Positions 1 to 8,679 of a stretch of 64,000 nt of DNA are shown here, piece by piece. The DNA lies in NCBI GenBank assembly GCA_947471565.1, contig CANIVT010000010.1:1-64000 (forward strand), written 5' to 3'. The notes beneath the pieces are model-generated. The model had not been told where the DNA came from, did no database searches, and saw only the letters and a list, made by a program, of their open reading frames with translations. The stretch's first letter is position 1. Each line of letters begins with the position of its first letter. The position numbers were made by a program, and so were the translations under genes. The DNA comes from Spartobacteria bacterium (lineage in GTDB: Bacteria; Verrucomicrobiota; Verrucomicrobiia; Chthoniobacterales; UBA6821).

Positions 1-147
1 CTGAGCAAAAGCCATGCAGATCAACTGCTGTCGACAACCGAAATGCCGAACTTTGCTCTCCGCGTCGTAGCGTTGAACCAACCGGGAAAGAGACTTGCGA
101 TCTACCAGATCGAGGACTTGGGAGAGGACATAGCGGCCAGAGTTCAT
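1..147 (-). CDS. IS4-family transposase, N-terminal part (cut by window edge)
   Basis: Only the first 49 codons are inside the window; the gene continues past the left edge. The protein opens MNSGRYVLSQVLDLV and continues to KVRHFGCRQQLICMAFAQ. That is the layout of the N-terminal domain (DUF4372 type) of IS4-family DDE transposases, which begin M-N-x-G-[KR]-Y-V-x-[SA]-Q and reach H-F-x-C-x-x-Q-[LM]. The ATG at 147 is the only reasonable start because an in-frame stop lies at 160-162. The catalytic DDE residues would lie outside the window. The insertion-sequence end should fall somewhere in 148-280, but I cannot fix its inverted repeat without the other end. Confidence 0.75.
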   Translation of the reverse strand, partial: MNSGRYVLSQVLDLVDRKSLSRLVQRYDAESKVRHFGCRQQLICMAFAQ

Positions 148-408
148 GGCCGAGTATCCTCAAAAAACGTCGCTCAAAGTTCAAATGCGTGGCATCCATT
201 TTGGATCGCAAATCACTCATCTTGAAGAATAAACAAAAACCAATCACCCTCTCAACCGGACACTAGTGGCGCCGATTCTTCATTTTCCGAAGGGTTACTT
301 AGGCAGCATTTCATCCTTCATCCCTCTACATTCATCCCTCATCCTTCGTCTGCGCCTTTCTGCAGTCCTCCTAACAGCCTATAGTCTAAACTGCTAACAG
401 CCTTTCCT

Positions 409-1365
409 ATGCTTCTCGACGGCGACCCCCAATGGCAGCGGTATCTCTTCTATGCCGCGACTGCTTTCCTGATCTGGGAGATCTGGAGGGGTTGGCGGCT
501 CGGCGCCGTCCGGGGGCTCCTTCGGCTCGCCGCCCTCTTCTGCGCCTGGATCGCAGGTACGACGACTGCCGGAGCCACCGGTACGGTGGTTGCCTTCTTC
601 TCCAAAGTTCCGCCCCTCTTCGCCCCCGCCATTGCAGGTCTAATCGTGGCGGTCGGCATCTACGTCGTCATCTCCCTTCTTTCGGGACTTCTTTTCAAGA
701 CCACGCTTGATCACTCGGGTGTGGTGCGCTGGGGCTTCGGCTTGGGCGGTGCGGCCTGCGGGGCCATCTATGGACTGCTCCTCCTCTGGGGCGGCATCAC
801 GATGATCCGGGGACTCGGGGCCCTGGGGGAGCTCCGTGTGGTGCAGGCCCGCAATGAAGGCAGGCCGGTTTTCACAGAGCGGAGCGCGCTGTTTCTCATT
901 AAGCTCAAGGAATCGCTCGAGCTCGGCACCACCGGCAAGACCCTACGGAAGGCGGATCCGCTTCCCACCTCTTTCTACGACAACATCGTGAAGATCTCGA
1001 TGCTGGCCGGCAGCCAGCAGGCGCTGGAGCGTTTCTGTCAGTATCCAGAGACCCTTAAGATCATTGCCAATCCCCACATCATGGCCCTCCTTCAAGATCC
1101 CGAACTTGAAAAGGCAGCCAACTCCCGCAACATCCTTCCCCTCATTCACAACAAGCACGTGCAGGCAGCCATGAACGACCCGCAGCTCGTGGCTGAGTTC
1201 CAGAAATTCCCTCTCACGGAAGCCCTCGACTACGCACTGGAACCAGTGGTGCCACCCCGCCATGTCCCTCCATCTTCTAGAAACTCGCCTCGGGCCGCGG
1301 CTCAGGGTAAAAACGGATCTCCCAAATCCCAAGCATCTCCACAGCCCTCTGTTTCCAATCCATGA
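409..1365 (+). CDS. CvpA-family membrane protein
   Basis: The protein has 318 residues. The first about 130 carry four hydrophobic segments (about 10-28, 33-58, 66-92 and 104-128) arranged as in the CvpA (colicin V production) family, with the family-like W-R-G-x-R-x-G-A-V-R-G-x-x-R loop near residues 26-38. The C-terminal half is soluble, helical and ends in a Pro/Ser-rich tail. CvpA proteins are poorly understood inner-membrane proteins linked to envelope homeostasis. The stop codon overlaps the start of gatB (ATGA at 1362-1365), so the two are probably co-transcribed and translationally coupled. The family call is good; the role is unknown. Confidence 0.7.
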   Translation: MLLDGDPQWQRYLFYAATAFLIWEIWRGWRLGAVRGLLRLAALFCAWIAGTTTAGATGTVVAFFSKVPPLFAPAIAGLIVAVGIYVVISLLSGLLFKTTLDHSGVVRWGFGLGGAACGAIYGLLLLWGGITMIRGLGALGELRVVQARNEGRPVFTERSALFLIKLKESLELGTTGKTLRKADPLPTSFYDNIVKISMLAGSQQALERFCQYPETLKIIANPHIMALLQDPELEKAANSRNILPLIHNKHVQAAMNDPQLVAEFQKFPLTEALDYALEPVVPPRHVPPSSRNSPRAAAQGKNGSPKSQASPQPSVSNP

Positions 1366-2819
1366 GTACCGAATATGTGGCCACAATCGGCCTGGAAGTC
1401 CACGCCCAGCTCAAGACCAAGAGCAAGATGTTCTGCGGATGCAAGGTGGAGTACGGCGCCGAGCCAAATACTCATACTTGCCCGACCTGCCTCGGCCTCC
1501 CCGGCGCCCTGCCCGTGATGAATGGCGAGGCCCTCCGCCTGACCGCGCGCGCCGGCCTCATGCTCGGCTGCAACATTCCCGAAGTCTGCAAATTTGACCG
1601 GAAGAACTACTACTACCCGGACATGCCGAAGAACTACCAGATCTCTCAGTACGACCAACCGCTCTGCCTCGGAGGCGGTGTCCCCCTGCATGACACGGCC
1701 TATCCCAAGGATGCGCAGAAGAGCATCGCCACCCCCGGCAAGGTGATCCGCCTCACCCGCATCCACCTCGAGGAGGACGTGGCCAAGAGCTTTCACCTCG
1801 AGAGCACCAGCGGTATCGATTTCAACCGCGCCGGCACACCGCTCATGGAGATCGTCTCCGAGGCCGACATCGCCTCCCCCGAGGAGGCCTTTGCCTACCT
1901 CACCGCTCTGCGCCAGATCCTCGTCTACGGCGAGATCAGCGACGCCGACATGGAGAAGGGTCAGATGCGCTGCGACGTGAACGTCTCCGTCCGCCCCGTG
2001 GGTCAGAAGGAATACGGCACCAAGATCGAGCTCAAGAACCTCAATACTGTCAGCGGCGTCCGTCGCGCGCTCGCCTTCGAGATCGAGCGTCAGATCGAAC
2101 TTGTGAGCAAGGGAGTGAAGCTCGATCAGGAAACCCGCCGCTGGGACGACGATCGAGGCGAGACCACGCTCATGCGCATCAAGGAGTCGGCCCACGACTA
2201 CCGCTACTTCCCGGATCCCGACCTTCTGCCCGTCCGTACGGCCAAGATCTTGGAAGCCGCCAAAGACGGCATGCCCGAGCTACCGCAGGCCAAGCGCGAG
2301 CGATTCGTCACCCAGTACGAGGTGAGTCCTTACGACGCCGCCGTGCTCGCCGATGATAAGGCGCTGGCCGACTACTTCGAGGAGGCGGCAAAGGGTTCAA
2401 CCAAGCCCAAGAGCGTTGCCAACTGGATCATCAACGATCTCCTATCTGCCCTTTCCGCCGCTTCACTGGACCTTTCAGAATGTCCCATCAAGGCCTCCTA
2501 CATCGGCGAACTCACCACCCTCATCGAGGGTGGCACCATCAGCGGCCGTCAGGGCAAGGAGGTCTTCGCCGAGATGATGACCAGCGCCAAGGCGCCCGCC
2601 GTCATCGTGGAGGAGAAGGGCCTCAAGCAAGTCAGCGACACCGGTGCACTGGAGACCTTCTGCGACGAGGTCATCACCGCCAACCCCAACTCCGTCGCTG
2701 ACTACAAGTCAGGCAAGGAGGCCGCGCTGAACTTCCTCAAGGGGCAGGTCATGAAGCTTTCCAAGGGTAAGGCCAATCCCGCTGTCGTTGGCGAAATCCT
2801 CGCCAAAAAACTAGCTTAA
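1362..2819 (+). CDS. gatB: Asp-tRNA(Asn)/Glu-tRNA(Gln) amidotransferase subunit B
   Basis: The protein has 485 residues, the normal GatB length. It begins with the hallmark YVATIGLEVHAQLKTKSKMF and has the zinc/tRNA-site cysteines in FCGCKV and CPTCLGLPGALP, followed by the FDRKNYYYPDMPKNYQISQ block, the kinase-like catalytic cradle, and the C-terminal YqeY-like tail domain (about 330-485) that holds the tRNA. GatB phosphorylates the misacylated Glu-tRNA(Gln) or Asp-tRNA(Asn) and receives ammonia from GatA. gatA and gatC are not in this window, so the operon is split. The start is fixed by the ATGA overlap with the upstream CvpA-like gene. Confidence 0.97.
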   Translation: MSTEYVATIGLEVHAQLKTKSKMFCGCKVEYGAEPNTHTCPTCLGLPGALPVMNGEALRLTARAGLMLGCNIPEVCKFDRKNYYYPDMPKNYQISQYDQPLCLGGGVPLHDTAYPKDAQKSIATPGKVIRLTRIHLEEDVAKSFHLESTSGIDFNRAGTPLMEIVSEADIASPEEAFAYLTALRQILVYGEISDADMEKGQMRCDVNVSVRPVGQKEYGTKIELKNLNTVSGVRRALAFEIERQIELVSKGVKLDQETRRWDDDRGETTLMRIKESAHDYRYFPDPDLLPVRTAKILEAAKDGMPELPQAKRERFVTQYEVSPYDAAVLADDKALADYFEEAAKGSTKPKSVANWIINDLLSALSAASLDLSECPIKASYIGELTTLIEGGTISGRQGKEVFAEMMTSAKAPAVIVEEKGLKQVSDTGALETFCDEVITANPNSVADYKSGKEAALNFLKGQVMKLSKGKANPAVVGEILAKKLA

Positions 2820-2854
2820 GCGGCTCGTCTAAGCGGGTTCCTCATTCTTCACTG

Positions 2855-3073
2855 ATGAAAATCACCGATCTGGAGAACCAGATCGCCCGGGGCACGCGCC
2901 CCTGGATGCGAATTACTGCGGCAATCATCCTGCTCGTGGTCGTGGGAGTGCTGATCTACAAGCAAGTGAACTCCCCGGTACAGATCCAGAAGCGCAATAC
3001 GAAGGCCTCGGCCCAGTTCGGCGAGGCGCTTCAGAAAGCCAGCATCCAGACGCAGGCAGGGCCCAGCAAGTAA
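2855..3073 (+). CDS. Small single-pass membrane protein of unknown function
   Basis: A 72-residue protein begins 35 nt after gatB on the same strand. It has a basic, polar N-terminus (about 1-18), one transmembrane helix (about 19-37, ITAAIILLVVVGVLIY) and a charged, Ala/Gln-rich C-terminus. No family is recognised. Codon use resembles gatB and the spacing suggests it is the last gene of the CvpA-gatB transcript. Confidence 0.55.
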   Translation: MKITDLENQIARGTRPWMRITAAIILLVVVGVLIYKQVNSPVQIQKRNTKASAQFGEALQKASIQTQAGPSK

Positions 3074-3181
3074 GGGTTCGGAGATAGGATCCAGGAACTA
3101 GGAGTCTGCGGGCTGAAACTTCCTAGCAGTGCGGAGAAACCCTCAGCACCATCTCCGCCAGCATCCTGTTACCGCTTCAGA

Positions 3182-3562
3182 TCAGTTTTTGGAAACCTTC
3201 TGCAACTGAACGTTGTAAAGGGTCGGATCGTACTTCCAGAGGGCACCTGTCGCCGCATCAATCCCCCATCCAAGAATACCCCAGAGGTTAAGGATGGCCA
3301 CGGGGTTGAAAGCCGTTTGTGGCTGGAAAGTCTTCTGCTGATAACCAGGAAGAGAAAGCGTGACAGTCTCACCGTTGGATCCCTTCTTGAGGACGACAGG
3401 CAGGGGAGTCTGACCACGATCCAGTCCTCCAACGGAGACATTTGCGCCGCTTGGGATGGAGTTAACTTGGATCGTCTGCCTTGTTCCCGTGAAAATAGAG
3501 GCACAACCGGTTAGCGCAAAAGCAACCGAGGCGATCAGGGCAAGGAAGGTAATGTTCTTCAT
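3182..3562 (-). CDS. PEGA-domain lipoprotein
   Basis: From the internal ATG at 3562 the product has 126 residues and starts MKNITFLALIASVAFALTGC, a lipoprotein signal peptide with lipobox LTGC. The next part, IQVNSIPSGANVSVGG followed by G-x-T-P-L-P-V-V-L-K-K-G, is a PEGA module, a surface or periplasmic beta-fold found in envelope proteins. A start 12 codons upstream (3598) is possible but would put polar residues before the signal peptide, so 3562 is preferred. The remainder includes a hydrophobic stretch (about 88-110: NPVAILNLWGILGWGIDAATG). It lies convergent to gatB and divergent from the tRNA, probably as a single gene. The exact function is unknown. Confidence 0.72.
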   Translation of the reverse strand: MKNITFLALIASVAFALTGCASIFTGTRQTIQVNSIPSGANVSVGGLDRGQTPLPVVLKKGSNGETVTLSLPGYQQKTFQPQTAFNPVAILNLWGILGWGIDAATGALWKYDPTLYNVQLQKVSKN

Positions 3563-3692
3563 GGCTTCGTAGAATCTCCAGATCGGGTAATTACGCAACG
3601 CTCTTCTTGAAACTCAGCCAAATCAAAAGAACGGCGAGAAAGGCCCTTGATGTGGAACCCATTCCCAGAAAATCCAGTGAGGAAGCCTTCTA

Positions 3693-3721
3693 TTGACCCT
3701 CAAAGGGGTCTGTGTCATGTT
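3693..3721 (+). promoter_or_regulatory. Candidate promoter of tRNA-Gly
   Basis: TTGACC (3693-3698) and CATGTT (3716-3721) are separated by 17 bp and end 14 bp before the mature tRNA. The -35 box is strong and the -10 box is weak, so this is a plausible but unproven sigma-70 type promoter. Confidence 0.4.
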
Positions 3722-3734
3722 TTCGGTAGTCCAA

Positions 3735-3808
3735 GCGGGTATAGCTTAGTGGTAAAGTTCCTGCCTTCCAAGCAGGCCATGAGGGTTCGATTCCCTCTAC
3801 CCGCTCCA
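3735..3808 (+). tRNA. tRNA-Gly (anticodon TCC)
   Basis: The cloverleaf is complete. Acceptor stem GCGGGTA pairs perfectly with TACCCGC, the anticodon stem CCTGC/GCAGG encloses loop CTTCCAA (anticodon TCC), and the T-stem GAGGG/CCCTC encloses loop TTCGATT. The discriminator is T and the CCA end is encoded (3806-3808). It reads glycine codons GGA and GGG. The last 19 nt, including CCA, recur twice downstream (3945-3963 and, with one mismatch, 4104-4121). Confidence 0.96.
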
Positions 3809-4181
3809 CGAATCACCTTTTAGATTCGGATTCACACGGAGGCGATTGAAGTTTCCTCTGTTCGATTGCCTCGCCGCCTCCCGGCGACCTCGCCCTGCGG
3901 GCTACGCTTCGCTACGGCCACATCGCGCCTCCCGGCACTCGATGTTCCCTCTACCCGCTCCACTTTAGCGCGCAACGGTGTTGCTGTTCGCTCGCAGTAT
4001 TCTCGATACAGCTTCGCTCCAGCGCCTAGCCGCGCATCTAAAGCGTCCGATACCTGCAGCTTTGACTTTGCTCAGGCCACATCGTAACTCCCGGCACTCG
4101 ATGTTCCCTCTACCCACTCCATTTTGGCGAGATGCTTTAGGAAGTTGCCCTGAATGTTTCGGAGCGGCAAAGTTCCTTCCC
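3809..4181. repeat. Repeat-filled intergenic stretch with duplicated tRNA-Gly 3' ends
   Basis: No gene is seen. From left to right it holds TTCGATT (3861-3867, matching the tRNA T-loop); a 77 bp hairpin-rich element (3868-3944, family B here); an exact 19 nt copy of the tRNA 3' end (3945-3963); a 79 bp palindromic repeat (3964-4042, family A here); a partial family-B element (4075-4103); and a second tRNA 3'-end copy with one mismatch (4104-4121). The block 3916-3963 recurs at 4075-4122, offset by 159 bp. Open frames here are fortuitous: one joins in frame to the hydrolase at 4182, but the lipoprotein signal shows where that gene really starts. Confidence 0.75.
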
Positions 4182-5855
4182 ATGAAGAGTCAACCCTCCC
4201 GATTTTCCTTCCTGACGCTCTTGGCTGTCTCTCTCACGGGATGCACCACTGACGCCACTATCAAGGAGCGGATTCCGGGTTTCCGTCCTCTGATTGGATC
4301 CCCGGCCAGCGCTGCAACTGCACCCCTCTCCCCCGCCTCAAAGACCGAGGCAATGATCCGCAAAGCCCTGAGCCATTTTCACGCGAACCCTCTGGGTGCT
4401 CTTGGCGAGAATATGGAAGCCGCCCGGAGTGCGCTGGCAGAACTCAAGGCCAACCCGAACGACCCAACGGCACTGCACGACTACAACTTCGCCGTGTCGC
4501 GCATGGTGGGAATCATCAAGGAGAGCAAACTCGATCCCTGGACCAAGCCTCTTGAGGTTCCGACACCCAGCGGCACCCTTCTTCTGACCCACAAGCCAGA
4601 TCCACGTCCGATGTGGAATCCCGCGCTCTACAACTTCACCCCGGCCGACCAGTTCACGATCGGAGGGGCCTATGTGAAGGATCATGTGACCCGACCGGGT
4701 ATCGGGGCGCCGGTCGTGGCTGTGGGCAAACAACTCAACAAGGAATGGCGCACCAACTACCTGACCAAGCGGATCTACTACGGCGTGACGGCGGTGGCAC
4801 GCTTCCAAGGCAATCGCTGCATCCTTGCCTTTGAAGATCCGCTGAAGAAGGAGACCGTCTCCGTGGATGGGCGCACCATGGCGCTCGCCGCTGATTTCAC
4901 CGTCCCACTGGCTGTCATGCTGGCGAGTGGCGGCCCTCAGGTTCCCAAGCTGGAGCGCATGCTTTTCCCGGAGAAATACGCGGAGACGGCCCAACTCGCC
5001 CGCCTCGAACCCTACAATCCCAACAAGGCGGTGGTGCTTGTCATCCATGGGCTGATGGACTCCCCCTCCACGTGGGCCCCGATGATCATCAAGTTGCGTA
5101 GCGATCCGGAGATCAGGCGCAATTACCAGTTCTGGTTCTACAGCTATCCCTCCGGCTATCCCTATCCCTACTCGGCATCGATCCTGCGGGAAAAACTGGA
5201 TGATGTGGAAAAGCGGTATCCGATGCATCGTCCGATGGTCGTGATCGGACACAGCATGGGCGGATGCATCAGTCGTCTCCTGATCACCGACACCAAAGAG
5301 GATCTCTGGAAGCTACTCTTCAACAAAACCCCTGCACAGACGAACTTCCCGCTCGCCTCCAAGAAGCTCTACACGGAAGCCCTGATTTTTAAACATCGCC
5401 CCGAAGTTGGCAGGCTGATCTTCATCTCTGCACCGCTCAAGGGTAGCGAGATCGCCTCCCTCTCTATTGGACGAATCGGCTCCATGCTGATCAGGACCCC
5501 AAGGGCACTCCTCCTAGCGGGGAATGATGCCCTCAAGGTCGCAACCTTTCAGGCCAATGACCTGAAGCTGAAGCGCGCCCCCAATAGCATCGACACCCTC
5601 TCCCCCAAGAACCGCTTTGTGCGCATGATCAACAAGATCCCAATCACGCCCGGCATCCCGTACCACACCATCCAGGGTGACCGCGGCAAAGGTGACTCGC
5701 CGAACTCCTCCGATGGCGTTGTTCCTTACTGGAGCTCCCACATGGAGGGAGCGCAGTCCGAGTGCATCGTTCCCAGTGATCACGGTGCACATCAGAATCC
5801 GAAGGCCTTCGACGAGGTGGCCCGGATCCTGAAGCTGAACGATCAGGGAAACTGA
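4182..5855 (+). CDS. Alpha/beta-hydrolase lipoprotein (esterase/lipase-like)
   Basis: From ATG 4182 the protein has 557 residues. It starts with a lipoprotein signal peptide whose lipobox is LTGC. The alpha/beta-hydrolase core begins around residue 280 with VVLVIHGLMDSP (oxyanion His289-Gly290) and has the nucleophile elbow GHSMGG with Ser358. The likely acid is the Asp in SSDGVVPYWSSH, and the likely catalytic His is in SDHGAHQNP near the C-terminus. The N-terminal about 270 residues are a helical and beta region of unknown fold. The longer open frame from 3978 is rejected because it runs through repeat DNA and lacks a signal peptide. The substrate is unknown; a phospholipase or esterase acting at the envelope is likely. 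Confidence 0.8.
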   Translation: MKSQPSRFSFLTLLAVSLTGCTTDATIKERIPGFRPLIGSPASAATAPLSPASKTEAMIRKALSHFHANPLGALGENMEAARSALAELKANPNDPTALHDYNFAVSRMVGIIKESKLDPWTKPLEVPTPSGTLLLTHKPDPRPMWNPALYNFTPADQFTIGGAYVKDHVTRPGIGAPVVAVGKQLNKEWRTNYLTKRIYYGVTAVARFQGNRCILAFEDPLKKETVSVDGRTMALAADFTVPLAVMLASGGPQVPKLERMLFPEKYAETAQLARLEPYNPNKAVVLVIHGLMDSPSTWAPMIIKLRSDPEIRRNYQFWFYSYPSGYPYPYSASILREKLDDVEKRYPMHRPMVVIGHSMGGCISRLLITDTKEDLWKLLFNKTPAQTNFPLASKKLYTEALIFKHRPEVGRLIFISAPLKGSEIASLSIGRIGSMLIRTPRALLLAGNDALKVATFQANDLKLKRAPNSIDTLSPKNRFVRMINKIPITPGIPYHTIQGDRGKGDSPNSSDGVVPYWSSHMEGAQSECIVPSDHGAHQNPKAFDEVARILKLNDQGN

Positions 5856-5898
5856 ATCTTGAACGCCTGAGGTAATAGAGAAGCTCTTCAGTCGAGCC

Positions 5899-7974
5899 TT
5901 ACTGAGCGACCGCCGGCTTGGCCTTGCGGCGGCGCTGGGAGTCAGCGAGGAATTCCTCCTGCGCGTTGAAGCGCTCTCCTGTGATCTCCTGCGAACGGTA
6001 GAAGCCGTCGAAGCTCATGACTTTGGACTTCACGTTGTCTTTCCAGAACCAGTCGATGATCTCCTGGACATGCTCCTGGATCCGGGGATTGCGGATCGGG
6101 AAGCCGGTCTCGACGCGGCGGAAGAGGTTGCGCGGCATCCAGTCGGCACTACCGAGGTAAATCTCGGGGTTGCCACCGTTCTCGAAACGCATGATGCGGC
6201 TGTGCTCGAGGAATCGTCCGACGAGGCTGCGCACCTCGATGTTCTCGCTGAGACCCGGGACACCCGGACGGAGGCAGCAGATGCCGCGCACGAGGAGGCG
6301 CACTGGGACTCCGGCCTGTGAGGCGCGATAGAGCGACTCGATCATGCTCTGCTCGACGAGGGCATTCATCTTGATAAAGAGTCCGGCCGGGCGTCCCGCC
6401 TTCGCGTGCTCGATCTCGCGATCGACCAAGTGAATCATTCCTTCACGCAGGTCATAGGGGGCCATGAGAAGCTCCTTCATTCCCGGGAACTTCGAAACGC
6501 CTGTCAGGATATTAAACATCGAGGCGACGTCGGCGGTGAGTTCGTCACGGGTGGTCAGGAGGCCGAGATCGGTGTAGAGACGCGCCGTGGAGGGGTGGTA
6601 GTTGCCGGTGCCGAGGTGAGCATAGCGACGGATCACCTCCCCCTCCTGACGGACGATGAGCATCGCCTTGGCATGGGTCTTCAGACCAGCAACGCCGTAG
6701 ATGACATTCACCCCGGCCTCGCGCATGAGGCGGGCCCACTTGATGTTGGCGGCCTCGTCGAAGCGGGCCTTCAACTCGATCACCACGGTGACCTGCTTGC
6801 CGTTCTCGGCTGCGTGGATCAGAGAGGCAACCAGGGGGGAGTCGGAGCTGGTACGATAAAGGGTTTGCTTGATCGCCAGCACGTTCGGGTCCTCGGCGGC
6901 CTGTCCCAGGAAATCGAGAACGGTCTGGAAGCTGTCGTACGGGTGGTGGAGGAGGATGTCTCCCTTGCGGATATGCCAGAAGATGTCGGCCTCCTCGGTG
7001 AGGGAAACCACCGTGGCGGGGGTGAAGCGCTTATCGCGGAGGTCTGGCCGGTCGATTGAGAGTGCCAGCGGCATGAGCCGGGTGAGGTTGAGCGGCCCGT
7101 CATGGCGGAAGAGATCCTCTTTTCCGAGGTTGAAGAGATCGAGAAGGCGGTTGGCGATCGTATCGGGGCAGTCCTCCTGGACCTCAAGACGGACGGCGGC
7201 TCCACGATTGACATGGCGGAGTTCCTCCTCGATGGCGTGGAGCAGGTTGTCGGACTCTTCCTCGTCAACGTAGAGATTGCTGTTGCGGGTGACGCGGAAG
7301 AGGTGTGTTCCGATCACCTTCACTCCATGGAAGAGCTCTCCAACGTGATGCTTGATGATGCTGCCGAGCAGCACGAAGTCGTTACCCTGCTCCTCAGTCT
7401 GATCGCTGAAGGGGACGTAACGCGGCAGGATACGCGGCACCTGCACGACGGCGAGGTCGGTATTGAGTCCCTCGCCCTCAAGATGAACGATGATGTTGAG
7501 GCTCTTGTTAAGAAGCTGAGGAAAGGGATGGGACGGATCGATCGCCAGCGGGGTGAGGACAGGGAAAATCCGTTCGCGGAAGAATTTTTCGAAATGGGCC
7601 CGCTCAGCGTCGGGCAGGTCGGGATAATTGTGGAAGCGGATCTTCTCAGCGGTGAGGGCGGGCTCGACATCCTCGTTCCAGCAGCGGTACTGGTCGTCGA
7701 CCTGCTTGCGGACCCTCTTGAGGATTGCGGATAGCTCCGACTTGGGGGACATCCCGTCCGGGGCGAGGGCGACCGATCCCTGCTGAACCTGCTGCTTAAG
7801 GCCGGCGACTCGGACCTCGAAAAATTCGTCCAGATTGGAACTGACGATGCAGAGGAACTTGAGGCGCTCCAGCAGGGGATTCTCCTTGTCGAGAGCCTGA
7901 TCAAGCACGCGCTGATTGAATTCCAGCCAACTCAACCCTCTGTTAATGAAGTGCGATTCCTGTCCCGTTTCCAT
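5899..7974 (-). CDS. ppk1: Polyphosphate kinase 1
   Basis: The protein has 691 residues, the usual PPK1 length. The N-domain opens FINRGLSWLEFNQRVL. The catalytic C1 domain has TLYRTSSDSP, then GLKTHAK with His434 and YAHLGTGNYHPSTARLYTDL with His453. These two histidines correspond by spacing (19 residues) to His435, the autophosphorylated residue, and His454 of the E. coli enzyme. It makes inorganic polyphosphate from ATP. It is convergent with the hydrolase gene and divergent from the Nudix gene. A direct repeat resembling a Pho box lies about 50-65 bp upstream of the start. Confidence 0.97.
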   Translation of the reverse strand: METGQESHFINRGLSWLEFNQRVLDQALDKENPLLERLKFLCIVSSNLDEFFEVRVAGLKQQVQQGSVALAPDGMSPKSELSAILKRVRKQVDDQYRCWNEDVEPALTAEKIRFHNYPDLPDAERAHFEKFFRERIFPVLTPLAIDPSHPFPQLLNKSLNIIVHLEGEGLNTDLAVVQVPRILPRYVPFSDQTEEQGNDFVLLGSIIKHHVGELFHGVKVIGTHLFRVTRNSNLYVDEEESDNLLHAIEEELRHVNRGAAVRLEVQEDCPDTIANRLLDLFNLGKEDLFRHDGPLNLTRLMPLALSIDRPDLRDKRFTPATVVSLTEEADIFWHIRKGDILLHHPYDSFQTVLDFLGQAAEDPNVLAIKQTLYRTSSDSPLVASLIHAAENGKQVTVVIELKARFDEAANIKWARLMREAGVNVIYGVAGLKTHAKAMLIVRQEGEVIRRYAHLGTGNYHPSTARLYTDLGLLTTRDELTADVASMFNILTGVSKFPGMKELLMAPYDLREGMIHLVDREIEHAKAGRPAGLFIKMNALVEQSMIESLYRASQAGVPVRLLVRGICCLRPGVPGLSENIEVRSLVGRFLEHSRIMRFENGGNPEIYLGSADWMPRNLFRRVETGFPIRNPRIQEHVQEIIDWFWKDNVKSKVMSFDGFYRSQEITGERFNAQEEFLADSQRRRKAKPAVAQ

Positions 7975-8021
7975 AGTTTCTTATGGTGCGATGTCAGCCG
8001 CCAAGGTTCAAGGGGAGAAGT

Positions 8022-8051
8022 GTTACATGACGGTGACATTCGGCACCGTCA
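8022..8051 (-). promoter_or_regulatory. Candidate Pho box plus inverted repeat upstream of ppk1
   Basis: On the ppk1 strand, ATGTCAC and ATGTAAC are spaced by four bases (8039-8022), giving the 11 bp period and 7+4+7 layout of PhoB boxes (consensus CTGTCAT-N4-CTGTCAT). Overlapping it is a perfect inverted repeat: TGACGGTG (8028-8035), eight bases, CACCGTCA (8044-8051). Either could be the site of a regulator. The fit to the consensus is only partial (5/7 and 4/7). Confidence 0.35.
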
Positions 8052-8156
8052 CGGGTTAAAAGGGGTTAAAAGAGTGTATCGTTAAAAATGCTCACCCCTG
8101 CCAAGTGATCACTTGCCCTTTGTAACTTTTCTAACATTTTAACACTTTCACTTCTG

Positions 8157-8645
8157 ATGAGTCCCCACGACCCCGTCTTCTGGCAGAACTGGCAGCCGAC
8201 CATGAGGGCCTCCCTCTGCTTTGTCAGGCGGGAGGGGCAGATTCTCATGATCCGCAAGAAGCGGGGACTTGGAGCCGGAAAAATCAATGGCCCTGGCGGC
8301 CGACTTGATACCGGGGAGACCGCTCTTCAAGCAGCGATCCGGGAGACCGAGGAAGAACTCCGCGTGACCCCACTGAACCTCAGCGAACGGGGTGAATTGC
8401 ATTTTCAGTTCCTCGATGGACTCGCCCTCCATTGCGTGGTCTTCACTGCTGAGGGGTGCCTCGGTGAACCAGTCGAAACCGACGAGGCGATCCCCCACTG
8501 GATGACACCCAAGGAAATTCCCTATCACGACATGTGGGCGGATGACATCCACTGGCTCCCGGGAATGTTGGAGGGGGAAAATTTCAAAGGGTACTTCCAC
8601 TTTGATGAGGACAAGATGCTTTCCCATCAAATCGACTGGTTATAG
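8157..8645 (+). CDS. Nudix hydrolase, MTH1-like (oxidised purine dNTP diphosphatase)
   Basis: The product has 162 residues. The Nudix box reads G-R-L-D-T-G-E-x7-R-E-T-E-E-E-L (about 45-66), matching GX5EX7REUXEEXGU except that the usual Gly near the end is replaced. It is preceded by KINGPGGRL. The C-terminal EIPYHDMWADDIHWLP and G-Y-F-H-F-D segments closely follow the arrangement in human MTH1 and its bacterial relatives, which hydrolyse 8-oxo-dGTP and 2-OH-dATP. It is a stand-alone gene divergent from ppk1. The substrate is inferred from those MTH1-like segments and was not tested. Confidence 0.85.
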   Translation: MSPHDPVFWQNWQPTMRASLCFVRREGQILMIRKKRGLGAGKINGPGGRLDTGETALQAAIRETEEELRVTPLNLSERGELHFQFLDGLALHCVVFTAEGCLGEPVETDEAIPHWMTPKEIPYHDMWADDIHWLPGMLEGENFKGYFHFDEDKMLSHQIDWL

Positions 8646-8679
8646 GAGGTTGTCCACTATCACTGACCACAACGAGATA

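Noticed and set aside
43-225. 60-codon plus-strand frame at the left edge
   Set aside because: It is antisense to the IS4-type transposase start, whose protein is recognisable; this frame resembles nothing.
3978-4181. N-terminal extension of the hydrolase lipoprotein
   Set aside because: The extension covers repeat DNA and the tRNA 3'-end copy; the lipoprotein signal starts at 4182.
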